From Sphingopyxis chilensis (GTDB lineage: Bacteria; Pseudomonadota; Alphaproteobacteria; Sphingomonadales; Sphingomonadaceae): DNA of 64,000 nt. Where the stretch lies: positions 3,567,501-3,631,500 of the forward strand of contig NZ_CP142394.1 of the NCBI RefSeq assembly GCF_035930445.1. Direction: 5' to 3'. Made by a program: the position numbers and the translations under genes. Below are positions 17,490-26,552 of the stretch, piece by piece. The stretch's first letter is position 1. Every line of letters begins with the position of its first letter. The notes beneath the pieces were generated by a model. It did no database searches, was not told the origin of the DNA, and saw only the letters and a list, made by a program, of their open reading frames with translations.

Positions 17490-20051
17490 ATGACCCGCGA
17501 ACCGCGCTTTGGCGCCCTCGCCGCCGACGCCCGCTGGCAACAGGCGTGGGAGGCGGCGAACAGCTTTGCCACGACCGACAGTGGCGCCAAGGATTTTGGC
17601 AGGCCCAAGGCCTATATCCTCGAGATGTTCCCCTATCCCTCGGGGCGCATCCATATGGGTCATGTCCGCAACTATGCGATGGGCGACGTGCTGGCCCGGT
17701 TCAAAAGGATGACCGGGCACGACGTCCTCCACCCGATGGGATGGGACGCCTTCGGTATGCCGGCGGAAAACGCGGCGATGGAAAAGGGCGTCCACCCCGG
17801 CGGCTGGACGCGCGACAATATCGCGTCGATGCGCGGCCAGCTCAAGCGCCTCGGCCTCGCGATCGACTGGAGCCGCGAACTCGCGACATGCGAGCCCGAT
17901 TATTACGGGCAGGAACAGTCGCTGTTCCTCGACCTGTTCGCCGCGGGGCTCGTCGCGCGCAAGGAAAGCTACGTCAATTGGGACCCCGTCGACATGACGG
18001 TGCTGGCGAACGAGCAGGTGATCGACGGTCGCGGCTGGCGTTCGGGCGCACTGGTCGAAAAGAAGAAATTGTCGCAGTGGTTCTTGAAGATCACCGACTT
18101 CGCCGACGAACTGCTCGAAGGGCTCGAAAGCCTCGACAAATGGCCCGACAAGGTGCGGCTGATGCAGGAAAACTGGATCGGCAAGTCGCAGGGACTCGAA
18201 TTCTCGTTCAGGCTGGCCGGCGGCGCGCCGGGGTTCGACGTGTTCACGACGCGCCCCGACACGCTCTATGGCGCGAGCTTCGCCGCGATTTCGCCCGATC
18301 ATCCGCTGGCGGAGAAGCTCGCCAAGGATTCGCCCGAACTCGCGGCGTTCATCGAAGAGTGCCGGCGGCAGGGCACGGCCGCCGAACAGCTCGACACCGC
18401 CGAGAAGCTCGGCTTCGACACCGGCCTGTCGGTCGAGCATCCGCTCGACCCGGCGCTGCATCTGCCCGTCTGGGTCGTCAATTATGTGCTGATGGACTAT
18501 GGTACCGGCGCCATCTTCGGCTGCCCGGCGCACGATCAGCGCGATCTCGATTTCGCGCACAAATATGAGCTGCCCGTCCATCGCGTGATCGCCGATGGCG
18601 ACGAGACCGCGCAGCATTTCACCGGAACCGAGGCCTATACCGGCCCGGGCCGCCTCGTGAACAGCCATTTCCTCGACGGCATGAGCATCGACGAGGCCAA
18701 GGCCGCGATCATCGCGCGCGCCGAGCATGAGGGCTGGGGCAAGGGCACGACCGTGTGGCGCCTGCGCGACTGGGGTGTCTCGCGCCAGCGCTATTGGGGC
18801 ACGCCGATCCCCTTCGTCCACTGTCCGGCGTGCGGCATGGTGCCGGTGCCGAAGAGCCAGCTCCCCGTCGTGCTGCCCGAGGACGCCGATTTCTCGGTCC
18901 CCGGCAATCCGCTCGACCGCCATCCGACATGGAAGCATGTCGCGTGCCCGTCGTGCGGCGGCGAGGCGGTGCGCGAGACCGACACGCTCGACACCTTCGT
19001 CGATTCCTCCTGGTATTTCCTGCGCTTCGCGTCGGCGCCGGCGGACAAGCCCTTCGATCCGGAGGTCATCCGCCGCTGGCTGCCCGTCGATCAATATATC
19101 GGCGGCATCGAGCATGCGATCCTCCACCTGCTCTACGCGCGCTTCTGGACGCGCGCGCTGAACAAGCTGGGCATGATCGACATCAAGGAGCCCTTCGCCA
19201 GCCTGTTCACGCAGGGCATGGTGACGCACGAAACCTACAGCCGCGCCCAGGGCGAAGGCCTGCCGTCGCTCTTCTTTACTCCCGACGAGGTCGAGCGCGG
19301 CGCCGACCGCGCGACGCTGATCGCCGACGGCGCGCCGGTCGATATCGGCCGCGTGATCAAGATGTCGAAGTCTAAGAAGAATGTCGTCGATCCCGACGCC
19401 ATCCTCGACCAATATGGCGCCGATGCCGCGCGCTGGTTCATGCTGTCCGACAGCCCGCCCGAGCGCGACCTGCCATGGAGCGAGGCGGGCATCGAGGGCG
19501 CGTGGCGCTTCGTCCAGCGCTTGTGGCGGCTGTTCGGCGACACCGAGAATGTCGGTGACGGCGGCGAAGACAAGGGCCTCGCGCGCAGGCTGCACCAGGC
19601 GATCGCTGGCGTCGCCGCCGACATCGAATCGCTGGGCTTCAACAAGGCGGTGGCAAAGATTCACGCGCTCGCGAACGAGATCGAAAAGGCAAAGCCCTCG
19701 GCGACGCGCGCCGAGGCGTGCCGCACCTTGATCCTGCTCGTCGCGCCGATGATGCCGCACCTCGCCGAAGAGGCGTGGGCGGCGCTTCCGGCAAGCCAGC
19801 GCACGGCCGCGATGATCGCCGATGCCGCATGGCCCGTCGCCGATCCGGCACTGCTCGTCGATGACGAGGTGACAATCGCGATCCAGATGGCGGGTAAGCT
19901 CCGCGATACGATGACCATCGCCAAGGGGCTCGACAGGCAGGCGACCGAAGCTGCGGCGCTCTCGCGCCCGCGCATCGTCGAGCTGCTCGCGGGAGCGGCG
20001 CCGAAGAAGGTGATTGTGGTGCCCGACCGTTTGGTGAATATCGTACCCTGA
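17490..20051 (+). CDS. leuS: Leucyl-tRNA synthetase
   Basis: Class I aminoacyl-tRNA synthetase charging tRNA-Leu (853 aa, normal length). The HIGH-type motif H-M-G-H is at about 55-58 and K-M-S-K-S near 624-628. Between them is the CP1 editing domain (about 220-420), with a threonine-rich TTRPDT stretch, and a zinc-like module with two CxxC pairs (CPAC, CPSC) before VDSSWYF. The C-terminal anticodon-binding region is complete. Stop overlaps the lptE start by one base (TGATG). Confidence 0.98.
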   Translation: MTREPRFGALAADARWQQAWEAANSFATTDSGAKDFGRPKAYILEMFPYPSGRIHMGHVRNYAMGDVLARFKRMTGHDVLHPMGWDAFGMPAENAAMEKGVHPGGWTRDNIASMRGQLKRLGLAIDWSRELATCEPDYYGQEQSLFLDLFAAGLVARKESYVNWDPVDMTVLANEQVIDGRGWRSGALVEKKKLSQWFLKITDFADELLEGLESLDKWPDKVRLMQENWIGKSQGLEFSFRLAGGAPGFDVFTTRPDTLYGASFAAISPDHPLAEKLAKDSPELAAFIEECRRQGTAAEQLDTAEKLGFDTGLSVEHPLDPALHLPVWVVNYVLMDYGTGAIFGCPAHDQRDLDFAHKYELPVHRVIADGDETAQHFTGTEAYTGPGRLVNSHFLDGMSIDEAKAAIIARAEHEGWGKGTTVWRLRDWGVSRQRYWGTPIPFVHCPACGMVPVPKSQLPVVLPEDADFSVPGNPLDRHPTWKHVACPSCGGEAVRETDTLDTFVDSSWYFLRFASAPADKPFDPEVIRRWLPVDQYIGGIEHAILHLLYARFWTRALNKLGMIDIKEPFASLFTQGMVTHETYSRAQGEGLPSLFFTPDEVERGADRATLIADGAPVDIGRVIKMSKSKKNVVDPDAILDQYGADAARWFMLSDSPPERDLPWSEAGIEGAWRFVQRLWRLFGDTENVGDGGEDKGLARRLHQAIAGVAADIESLGFNKAVAKIHALANEIEKAKPSATRAEACRTLILLVAPMMPHLAEEAWAALPASQRTAAMIADAAWPVADPALLVDDEVTIAIQMAGKLRDTMTIAKGLDRQATEAAALSRPRIVELLAGAAPKKVIVVPDRLVNIVP

Positions 20052-20608
20052 TGCGCTTGCTTCTCGTCTCCTGCCTCGCGGCCGCTTCGCTCACCATCGG
20101 CGGTTGCGGGCTGCGTCCGTTATACGCGAACGGCAGCAAGGGCGCGGTGGCGCAGATTCTCGCCGACGTCGATGTCGCGCCGATCGAGGGGCATGAAGGC
20201 TGGCTCGTCCGCAACGCGCTGCGCGACCGGCTGCAGGCGACGCAGGGCGGCGAGGGCGCGGGCAAGCGCCTCCGCCTTGATGTCCGGCTCGAGGATTCGA
20301 TCACCGGCTTCGGCGTCCGCGCCGACGATACGGTGACGCGCGAACGGCGCACCTTGCGCGCGCGCTATCAGCTCGTCGATTCGGCATCGGGCCAGGTGAT
20401 GCTCGATGCCACCGCCTTTTCGGACGCGGGAATCGACGTGGTCGGCAGCGAATATGCGACGATCGCCGCCGAATCGACCGCGCTCGAACGACTCGCCTCG
20501 GGCGTCGCCGACCAGATCGTCGCGCGCCTCGCAGTCTATGCGAACCGCGGTGGCGGCCAGCCGGGGGCCGAGCCAGCCGCGCCGACACCCGCACCCGCCG
20601 GGCAATGA
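20051..20608 (+). CDS. lptE: LPS-assembly lipoprotein LptE
   Basis: Outer-membrane lipoprotein that plugs the LptD barrel and completes lipopolysaccharide insertion (185 aa). A signal peptide with lipobox I-G-G-C (Cys19) leads into the family G-L-R-P-L-Y motif. An alternating strand/helix region follows (LRLDVRLEDS, TVTRERRTLRARYQLVD), and a Pro/Ala-rich tail ends the protein. Identification is reinforced by position between leuS and holA. Overlaps leuS by one base and holA by four. Confidence 0.93.
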   Translation: MRLLLVSCLAAASLTIGGCGLRPLYANGSKGAVAQILADVDVAPIEGHEGWLVRNALRDRLQATQGGEGAGKRLRLDVRLEDSITGFGVRADDTVTRERRTLRARYQLVDSASGQVMLDATAFSDAGIDVVGSEYATIAAESTALERLASGVADQIVARLAVYANRGGGQPGAEPAAPTPAPAGQ

Positions 20609-21636
20609 AAAGCGTCAAGCCCGCCGAACTCGAACGCCAGACGCGCCTCGACCCCGCGGTCCGCTTCACGCTCCTTACCGGCCCGGACGAAGCCACGATG
20701 GAAGCCGTCGCAAGCCGCCTCATCGGTCTTGCGGGCAAGGATGCCGAACGGCTCGACCTGACCGGATCGCAGCTCGCGCAAGATCCCTCGCTACTTGCTG
20801 CCGAAGCGGCGTCGATGTCGCTCTTTTCGCCCGCACGTATCATCAAGCTCGAACTTTCGGGCAGCGGCGACGACAGCCTCGCCGCGGTCGAGGCGCTGCT
20901 CGCTGCCGAAACCGCGATCAACCCGGTCGTCGCGACGGGCGCGTCGGTCACCGCGAAGTCCAAACTCGTCAAGCTGGTCGAGGGGTCGGACCATGCCGTC
21001 GCGGCGATCTGCTACCAGCCCGACCGGCGCGCGCTCATCGGCATCGCGATGGCGGCGGCGCAGGAGCAGGGGCTCCGGATCGCGAACGGCGAGGTGCAAC
21101 TGCTCGTCGACCTCGTTTCGGGCGACCAGGCCCTGATGCGGCGCGAGATCGAGAAGATCGCGCTTTATCTCGACGCCGGACCCGACCGCCAGCGGCAGGT
21201 CACACCCGCCGACATCGCTGCGCTGGGCGCCGCGACGCACGAGGAGGATGTCAGCGAATGCATCAACGTCGCGCTCGGCGGGAAGCTGCGCGACCTGCCC
21301 GAAATGCTCGCCAAGGCGGCGGCGGTCGGCGTCGCCGAAATCCGCATCATCCGCGCATTGGCGATCCGTGCGCTCGCACTGGCACGCCTGCGCGCTGAAG
21401 TCGACGGCGGCGCGCACCCCGCGACCGTTGTCTCGGCGCGGTCGAGCGGCATTTTCTGGAAGGAGCGCGACGCGGTAACCGCGCAGCTTCATATCTGGGA
21501 TTCGGTGCGCATCGCGCGGCTGATGAGCCGCCTGCTCGACTGCGAGCGCGCGCTGAAGACCTCGGGCACCGCAGGCGGCGTGCTGTTCCGCAAGCTGATG
21601 ACCGATATTGCGCACCAGGCGGCGCGAGCGCGCTAG
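20605..21636 (+). CDS. holA: DNA polymerase III delta subunit
   Basis: Clamp-loader wrench subunit that opens the beta clamp (343 aa, usual length). It matches the family through its N-terminal F-T-L-L-T-G-P-D-E segment, the middle AICYQPD and LVSGDQALMRREIEKIALYL helix block, and a C-terminal collar region. A canonical P-loop is absent, as expected for delta. Last gene of the leuS-lptE-holA unit, coupled by ATGA to lptE. Confidence 0.94.
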   Translation: MKSVKPAELERQTRLDPAVRFTLLTGPDEATMEAVASRLIGLAGKDAERLDLTGSQLAQDPSLLAAEAASMSLFSPARIIKLELSGSGDDSLAAVEALLAAETAINPVVATGASVTAKSKLVKLVEGSDHAVAAICYQPDRRALIGIAMAAAQEQGLRIANGEVQLLVDLVSGDQALMRREIEKIALYLDAGPDRQRQVTPADIAALGAATHEEDVSECINVALGGKLRDLPEMLAKAAAVGVAEIRIIRALAIRALALARLRAEVDGGAHPATVVSARSSGIFWKERDAVTAQLHIWDSVRIARLMSRLLDCERALKTSGTAGGVLFRKLMTDIAHQAARAR

Positions 21637-21780
21637 CGCGGGCCGCTTTTCCGCCAACGGGCTTGACCCGCGCGGCGCCTTCGGTGCAAGCGGCGGACGA
21701 CGGACGCGCGGCCAGCCGCCTATCCACCGAATCCAGGGAAAGACAAGGCCGGCAGCGGCAGCGCCGCCGGAACAGGACGA
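21637..21780 (+). promoter_or_regulatory. pheST leader/promoter region
   Basis: 144 bp between holA and pheS. It contains a small hairpin GCGCC-TTC-GGTGC and a second self-complementary GGC/GCC-rich stretch just before pheS. No Phe-rich leader peptide with a terminator is visible, so classical attenuation is not supported. Promoter elements not resolved. Confidence 0.35.
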
Positions 21781-22881
21781 ATGACGATGAGCGATATCGA
21801 GGCCATCCAGACCCAATTGCTGGGCGACATCGAAGCCGCGGCCGACGTGGGCGCGGTCGAGGCGCTGCGCGTCGCCGCGCTCGGCAAGGCGGGAAGCATC
21901 ACGGGGCTGCTCAAGACGCTCGGCGGCATGAGCTCCGAGGAACGGCAGGTGCAGGGACCGGCGATCCATGGCCTGCGCGAGAGCGTCACCGCCGCGCTCG
22001 CCGCGCGCAAAGCAGTGCTCGACGCCGAGGCGCTCGACGTCAAGCTCGCCGCCGAAGCGATCGACATGACGCTCCCCGCCGAGGCGGGCCCGCGCGGCAG
22101 CGTCCATCCGGTTTCGCAGGTCATGGATGAACTCGCCGAAATCTTCGCCGACATGGGTTTCGCCGTCGCCACCGGCCCCGAAATCGAGGACGACTGGCAC
22201 AATTTCACCGCACTCAACATCCCCGAGACGCATCCGGCGCGGGCGATGCACGACACCTTCTATTTCCCCGACAAGGACGCCGAAGGCCGCGCGATGCTGC
22301 TGCGCACGCACACCTCGCCGGTGCAGATCCGCACGATGATGTCGCAGGAGCCGCCGATCCGCATCATCGCGCCCGGCCGCGTCTATCGCAGCGACAGCGA
22401 TGCGACGCACACGCCGATGTTCCATCAGGTCGAAGGTCTCGTCATCGATCGCGACGTCCATATGGGGCACCTCAAATACACGCTTGAGACGTTCCTGAAG
22501 GCCTATTTCGAGCGCGACGACATCGTGCTGCGGCTGCGCCCGAGCTATTTCCCCTTCACCGAACCGTCGGCGGAGGTCGATGTCGGCTATAAACAGGAAA
22601 AGGGCCGCCGCATCGTCGGCGGCAATGGCGACGACGAGGGCCATGCGTGGATGGAGCTGCTTGGCAGCGGTATGGTCAACCGCCGCGTGATTGCCAATTG
22701 CGGGCTCGATCCCGACGAATGGCAGGGCTTCGCCTTCGGTGTCGGCGTCGATCGGCTCGCGATGCTCAAATATGGCATGGATGACCTGCGCGCCTTCTTC
22801 GACGGCGATCTCCGCTGGCTCGCGCACTACGGGTTCGGCGCGCTGAATGTCCCCACGCTCAGCGGGGGGATTTCGGCATGA
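21781..22881 (+). CDS. pheS: Phenylalanyl-tRNA synthetase alpha subunit
   Basis: Catalytic alpha subunit of the alpha2-beta2 enzyme (366 aa). An N-terminal coiled-coil tRNA-binding part (about 1-85) precedes the class II core. Motif 2 is in [26 protein letters not shown] and motif 3 in [14 protein letters not shown]. The phenylalanine-binding F-P-F-T-E-P-S segment is present. ATGs at 21781 and 21787 are both possible. The stop overlaps pheT by four bases. Confidence 0.98.
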   Translation: MTMSDIEAIQTQLLGDIEAAADVGAVEALRVAALGKAGSITGLLKTLGGMSSEERQVQGPAIHGLRESVTAALAARKAVLDAEALDVKLAAEAIDMTLPAEAGPRGSVHPVSQVMDELAEIFADMGFAVATGPEIEDDWHNFTALNIPETHPARAMHDTFYFPDKDAEGRAMLLRTHTSPVQIRTMMSQEPPIRIIAPGRVYRSDSDATHTPMFHQVEGLVIDRDVHMGHLKYTLETFLKAYFERDDIVLRLRPSYFPFTEPSAEVDVGYKQEKGRRIVGGNGDDEGHAWMELLGSGMVNRRVIANCGLDPDEWQGFAFGVGVDRLAMLKYGMDDLRAFFDGDLRWLAHYGFGALNVPTLSGGISA

Positions 22882-25262
22882 AGATCACCCTCGACTGGCT
22901 CCGCGAACATCTGGACGGCGACTATTCGGTCGCCGACGTCGTCGCGACGCTCAATCGCATCGGCCACGAGGTCGAAGGCGTCGAGAATCCGGCCGAGAAG
23001 CTGGCCGGCTTCCGCGTCGCGAAGGTGCTGACCGCCGAGAAGCATCCGCAGGCCGACAAGCTGCAGGTGCTGACCGTCGATAGCGGCGACGGCGTGCCGC
23101 TCACCGTCGTCTGCGGGGCCCCCAATGCGCGCGCAGGCCTGATCGGCGTGCTTGGCCTGCCCGGCGCGGTCGTGCCGGCGAACGGCATGGAGTTGAAGGT
23201 CGCCGCCGTGCGCGGTGTCGAATCGAACGGCATGATGTGCTCGACGCGCGAGCTTGAGCTCGGCGACGACCATGACGGGATCATCGAGCTGCCGGACGAC
23301 GCGCCGGTCGGCACGCCCTTCGCCGATTATGCGGGCGCGAGCGATCCGGTGGTCGACATCTCGATCACGCCGAACCGGCAGGACTGCATGGGCGTGCGCG
23401 GGATCGCGCGCGACCTCGCCGCCGCCGGGCTCGGCGCGCTGAAACCGCTCGAGGTCCCGACGATCATCGGGACAAGCGCCCCCGCGACCGAAATCCGGAC
23501 CGACGATGTCGAAGCCTGCCCCGCCTTCTTCGGCCGCACGATCGGCGGCGTCACCAACGGCACCGCGCCCGAATGGATGCGCCGCCGTCTGGAAGCGGTC
23601 GGCCAGCGCTCGATCTCGGCGCTCGTCGATATCAGCAATTATGTGATGTTCGACCTCGGCCGCCCGAACCATATCTATGATCGCGCCAAGCTGACCGGCG
23701 CGCTCGTCGCCCGGCGCGCGAGGGACGGCGAGACCGTCACCGCGCTGAACGGCAAGGAATATGTGCTCACCGACACGATGACGGTGATCGCCGACGAGCG
23801 CGAGGTCCACGACATCGCCGGCATCATGGGCGGCGAACATTCGGGATGCAGCGAGACGACGACCGACGTCCTCATCGAGATTGCCTATTTCACCCCCGAG
23901 CGCATCGCGCTGACGGGCCAGGCGCTCGGCCTGACCAGCGATGCGCGCAGCCGTTTCGAACGCGGGGTCGATCCGGCCTTCCTCGACGATGCGACCGCGA
24001 TCGTCACGGCGCATATCCTGAATATCTGCGGCGGCAATCCGTCGACGGTGACGCGCGCGGGCACCCCGCCGGCCGAAGTCAGGACGATCGATTACGACCC
24101 CGCGCTGTCGGCGACTTTGGGCGGCATCGCCATCGCGCCCGAGCGGCAGAAGGACATCCTCGCCGCGCTCGGCTTCGGCGTGATCGAGCAGGGCGGCCGC
24201 TGGCTGGTGTCGGTGCCGAGCTGGCGCCGCGACATGGACGGTGCGCCCGACGTTGTCGAGGAAGTCACACGCATCACGGGCTTCGACGCGATTGCGTCGG
24301 TGCCGCTGCCGCGCGCCGACGGGGTGGCAAAGCCGACCGCGACCCCGGAACAGCTGACCGAACGCCGCCTGCGCCGCGGCGCCGCCGCCGCGGGCTTCCA
24401 CGAAGCCGTCACCTGGTCGTTCATCAGCGAGGCCGATGCGGCGCCCTTCGGCGGCGGCGCGTGGAGCCTCGCCAACCCGATCAGTGAAGATCTGAAAGTC
24501 ATGCGCCCGTCGCTGCTGCCCGGCCTGCTCGGCGCGGCGGCGCGCAACCAGAACCGCGGCGCGGAGAGCATCCGCCTGTTCGAGATCGGGCGACGCTACC
24601 TGACGGGCGCCGAACATCCCACGCTGGCGATCCTGATGGCGGGCAACAAGCGCGCGCGCGGCTGGCAGGCGGGCAAGGCCGCGCCGTTCGACGCGTTCGA
24701 CGCCAAGACCGCAGCGCTGGCGCTGCTCGAAGCCGCGGGCGCGCCCGCCGACCGGCTGCAGGTGATGGAAGCCGTCGCGATCGGCAACATCTGGCACCCC
24801 GGCCAGTCGGCGACGCTGCGGCTCGGTCCCAAGGCGGTGCTCGCCGAATTCGGCGCGCTCCACCCCGCGCTGACTCGCGCCTTCGACGTCGACGGCCCGG
24901 TGATTGCGGTGCAGATTTTCCTCGATGCGATTCCCGCGAAGCGCGCGAGCGGCCCCGCCCGCGCCGCCTTCGCACCCCCGGCATTGCAATCGGTGCGCCG
25001 CGACTTCGCCTTCCTCGCAGCCACGGGCCTGACCGCCGCCGAGCTGGTGCGCGCGATCCGCGGCGCCGACAAGGCGGCGATCGTCGATGCGCGGCTGTTC
25101 GACCGCTTTGCCGGGCCAGGCGTGCCCGAGGGGCAGGTGAGCCTGGCGGTCGAGGTCGAATTGCAACCGACCGAGAAAAGCTTCACCGATGCCGAATTGA
25201 AGGCGATCGCCGACAAGCTGGTCGCCGCGGCGGCGAAGGTGGGAGCAACGCTGCGAGGATGA
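22878..25262 (+). CDS. pheT: Phenylalanyl-tRNA synthetase beta subunit
   Basis: Beta subunit carrying the editing site (794 aa). Domains in order: N-terminal segment, EMAP-type tRNA-binding domain (about 40-150, with [13 protein letters not shown] and [11 protein letters not shown]), B3/B4 editing domain (about 205-390, [18 protein letters not shown]), B5 domain (about 395-470), inactive class II-like core, and C-terminal FDX-ACB anticodon domain ending at residue 794. Complete and coupled to pheS. Confidence 0.98.
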   Translation: MKITLDWLREHLDGDYSVADVVATLNRIGHEVEGVENPAEKLAGFRVAKVLTAEKHPQADKLQVLTVDSGDGVPLTVVCGAPNARAGLIGVLGLPGAVVPANGMELKVAAVRGVESNGMMCSTRELELGDDHDGIIELPDDAPVGTPFADYAGASDPVVDISITPNRQDCMGVRGIARDLAAAGLGALKPLEVPTIIGTSAPATEIRTDDVEACPAFFGRTIGGVTNGTAPEWMRRRLEAVGQRSISALVDISNYVMFDLGRPNHIYDRAKLTGALVARRARDGETVTALNGKEYVLTDTMTVIADEREVHDIAGIMGGEHSGCSETTTDVLIEIAYFTPERIALTGQALGLTSDARSRFERGVDPAFLDDATAIVTAHILNICGGNPSTVTRAGTPPAEVRTIDYDPALSATLGGIAIAPERQKDILAALGFGVIEQGGRWLVSVPSWRRDMDGAPDVVEEVTRITGFDAIASVPLPRADGVAKPTATPEQLTERRLRRGAAAAGFHEAVTWSFISEADAAPFGGGAWSLANPISEDLKVMRPSLLPGLLGAAARNQNRGAESIRLFEIGRRYLTGAEHPTLAILMAGNKRARGWQAGKAAPFDAFDAKTAALALLEAAGAPADRLQVMEAVAIGNIWHPGQSATLRLGPKAVLAEFGALHPALTRAFDVDGPVIAVQIFLDAIPAKRASGPARAAFAPPALQSVRRDFAFLAATGLTAAELVRAIRGADKAAIVDARLFDRFAGPGVPEGQVSLAVEVELQPTEKSFTDAELKAIADKLVAAAAKVGATLRG

Positions 25263-25298
25263 TCCGCCCGCTCGGCAGGATGAAAGGGAGCATTTGAT

Positions 25299-26258
25299 AT
25301 GGACACCCGCCACCTTGTCGATCGCGAGATCGCGCCGATCATCGACCTGTTTCCACGGGTCGACCTCGACGCGGCGCCGATCGCGCAGATTCGCGCCAAG
25401 GCGGCGGAGACCTATTCGATCCTGCCCCCGCCGGTGATCTCCCCTGAACGACTGACCGTGCCGTCGATTCACGGCGGACCCGACATCCCGGTATTCCTCT
25501 ACCGTCCCGCCCAAACACGCCCCGGCGGCGGCGCGATCCTGCACATCCATGGCGGCGGCATGGTGATGGGGTCGGTCGAACAGATGCAGGCCGGACCCGC
25601 GCTGCTCGCGGCCTCCGCGGGTGTGCCGGTCGCGTCGGTCGAATATCGCCTCGCCCCCGAACATCCCTTTCCCGCGCCGCAGGAAGATTGCCATTCGGCG
25701 CTCGCATGGCTTGCAGGACAGGCGCGGGGGTTGGGTTTCGACGCGGGCCGGATCGTCGTCGCCGGCGAAAGCGCGGGCGGGGGGCTCGCGGCGGCGCTCG
25801 CGATCATGGCGCGCGACCTTGGCGGACCGGCTATCGCGGGCCAGCTTCTCACCTATCCGATGCTCGACCACCGGACGGGCGGCGATGCCTGTCCCTATGC
25901 CAATCCGACGACCGGCGAGTTCATCTGGACGCGCGCGAGCAACCGCTTCGGCTGGCGCGCGCTGCAGGGCGATTACAAGGCCGACGACCACCGCCGCGGC
26001 TGGTTTTCGCCGAGCCTGGCCGAGGACCTGACCGCCCTGCCCCCCGCCTATATCGCGACGGGGAGTCTCGACCTCTTCTTTGACGAGAATCTCGACTATG
26101 CACGCCGGCTCGTCGCAGCGGGCGTGCCCGTCGACCTGCACAGCTATGCCGGCGCGATCCACGCATTCAACGCAATTCCCGATGCCGCGCTGTCGCAGCG
26201 CTTCAATGGCGGGTTGCTGGCGGCGGCCGCGGCGATGACGGGGCCGTCGAGCGCCTGA
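25299..26258 (+). CDS. Alpha/beta hydrolase of the hormone-sensitive lipase family
   Basis: Carboxylesterase-type hydrolase (319 aa). The oxyanion motif H-G-G-G lies near residue 84, the nucleophile elbow G-E-S-A-G-G near 155-160, the acid in G-S-L-D-L-F-F-D-E near 254, and the catalytic His in A-I-H-A-F-N near 287. Triad complete, no signal peptide. Preferred substrates of this family are short-chain esters; the natural one is unknown. It starts 36 bp after pheT but probably has an unrelated role. Confidence 0.92.
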   Translation: MDTRHLVDREIAPIIDLFPRVDLDAAPIAQIRAKAAETYSILPPPVISPERLTVPSIHGGPDIPVFLYRPAQTRPGGGAILHIHGGGMVMGSVEQMQAGPALLAASAGVPVASVEYRLAPEHPFPAPQEDCHSALAWLAGQARGLGFDAGRIVVAGESAGGGLAAALAIMARDLGGPAIAGQLLTYPMLDHRTGGDACPYANPTTGEFIWTRASNRFGWRALQGDYKADDHRRGWFSPSLAEDLTALPPAYIATGSLDLFFDENLDYARRLVAAGVPVDLHSYAGAIHAFNAIPDAALSQRFNGGLLAAAAAMTGPSSA

Positions 26259-26552
26259 ATGGACCGCGCGTTTCGGATGACGGCCGGTAGCGACCGAAGG
26301 GGCCGTTTCCCATGGATTAATCGGCCGCCTCATTCGAAGAGCGTATCTTGATCTGGACAAGGAAGACGCTCTCGGTTTGCCCGTTCCCCAAGACGTAATA
26401 TGGCGCTTGGCCAAGGGGTCCGTCGAGCCCATCCACGTTGGATGACGCGCATCGCGAATGTCCGCTTTCGAATGGATGTTGGTGCAAAGCTGCCTGTCGC
26501 CTATCCACCCGATGCCGCCATTGCACCGCTCGTCCTTGCCTTGCCGCCCTCA
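26259..26552. other. Intergenic region before mutS with an inverted repeat
   Basis: 294 bp, less GC-rich than the flanks. AGAGCGT (26338-26344) and ACGCTCT (26366-26372) form a perfect 7-bp inverted repeat around a 21-base spacer. A minus-strand frame ending at 26317 reads through much of this area (end ...YYVLGNGQTESVFLVQIK...) but has no recognisable homology or clear start. Could hold the mutS promoter and a relic gene. Confidence 0.4.

Noticed and set aside
17433..19760. 775-codon minus-strand frame opposite leuS
   Set aside because: Composition of a reverse-strand shadow; leuS motifs on the plus strand are decisive.
21637..21780. Phenylalanine leader-peptide attenuator before pheST
   Set aside because: No short ORF rich in Phe codons and no terminator with a T-tract in the leader.
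22827..26432. Minus-strand frame of about 1,200 codons covering pheT and the esterase gene
   Set aside because: Arg/Gly/Ala-rich with no domain signature; an antisense open frame caused by high GC opposite two well-supported plus-strand genes.
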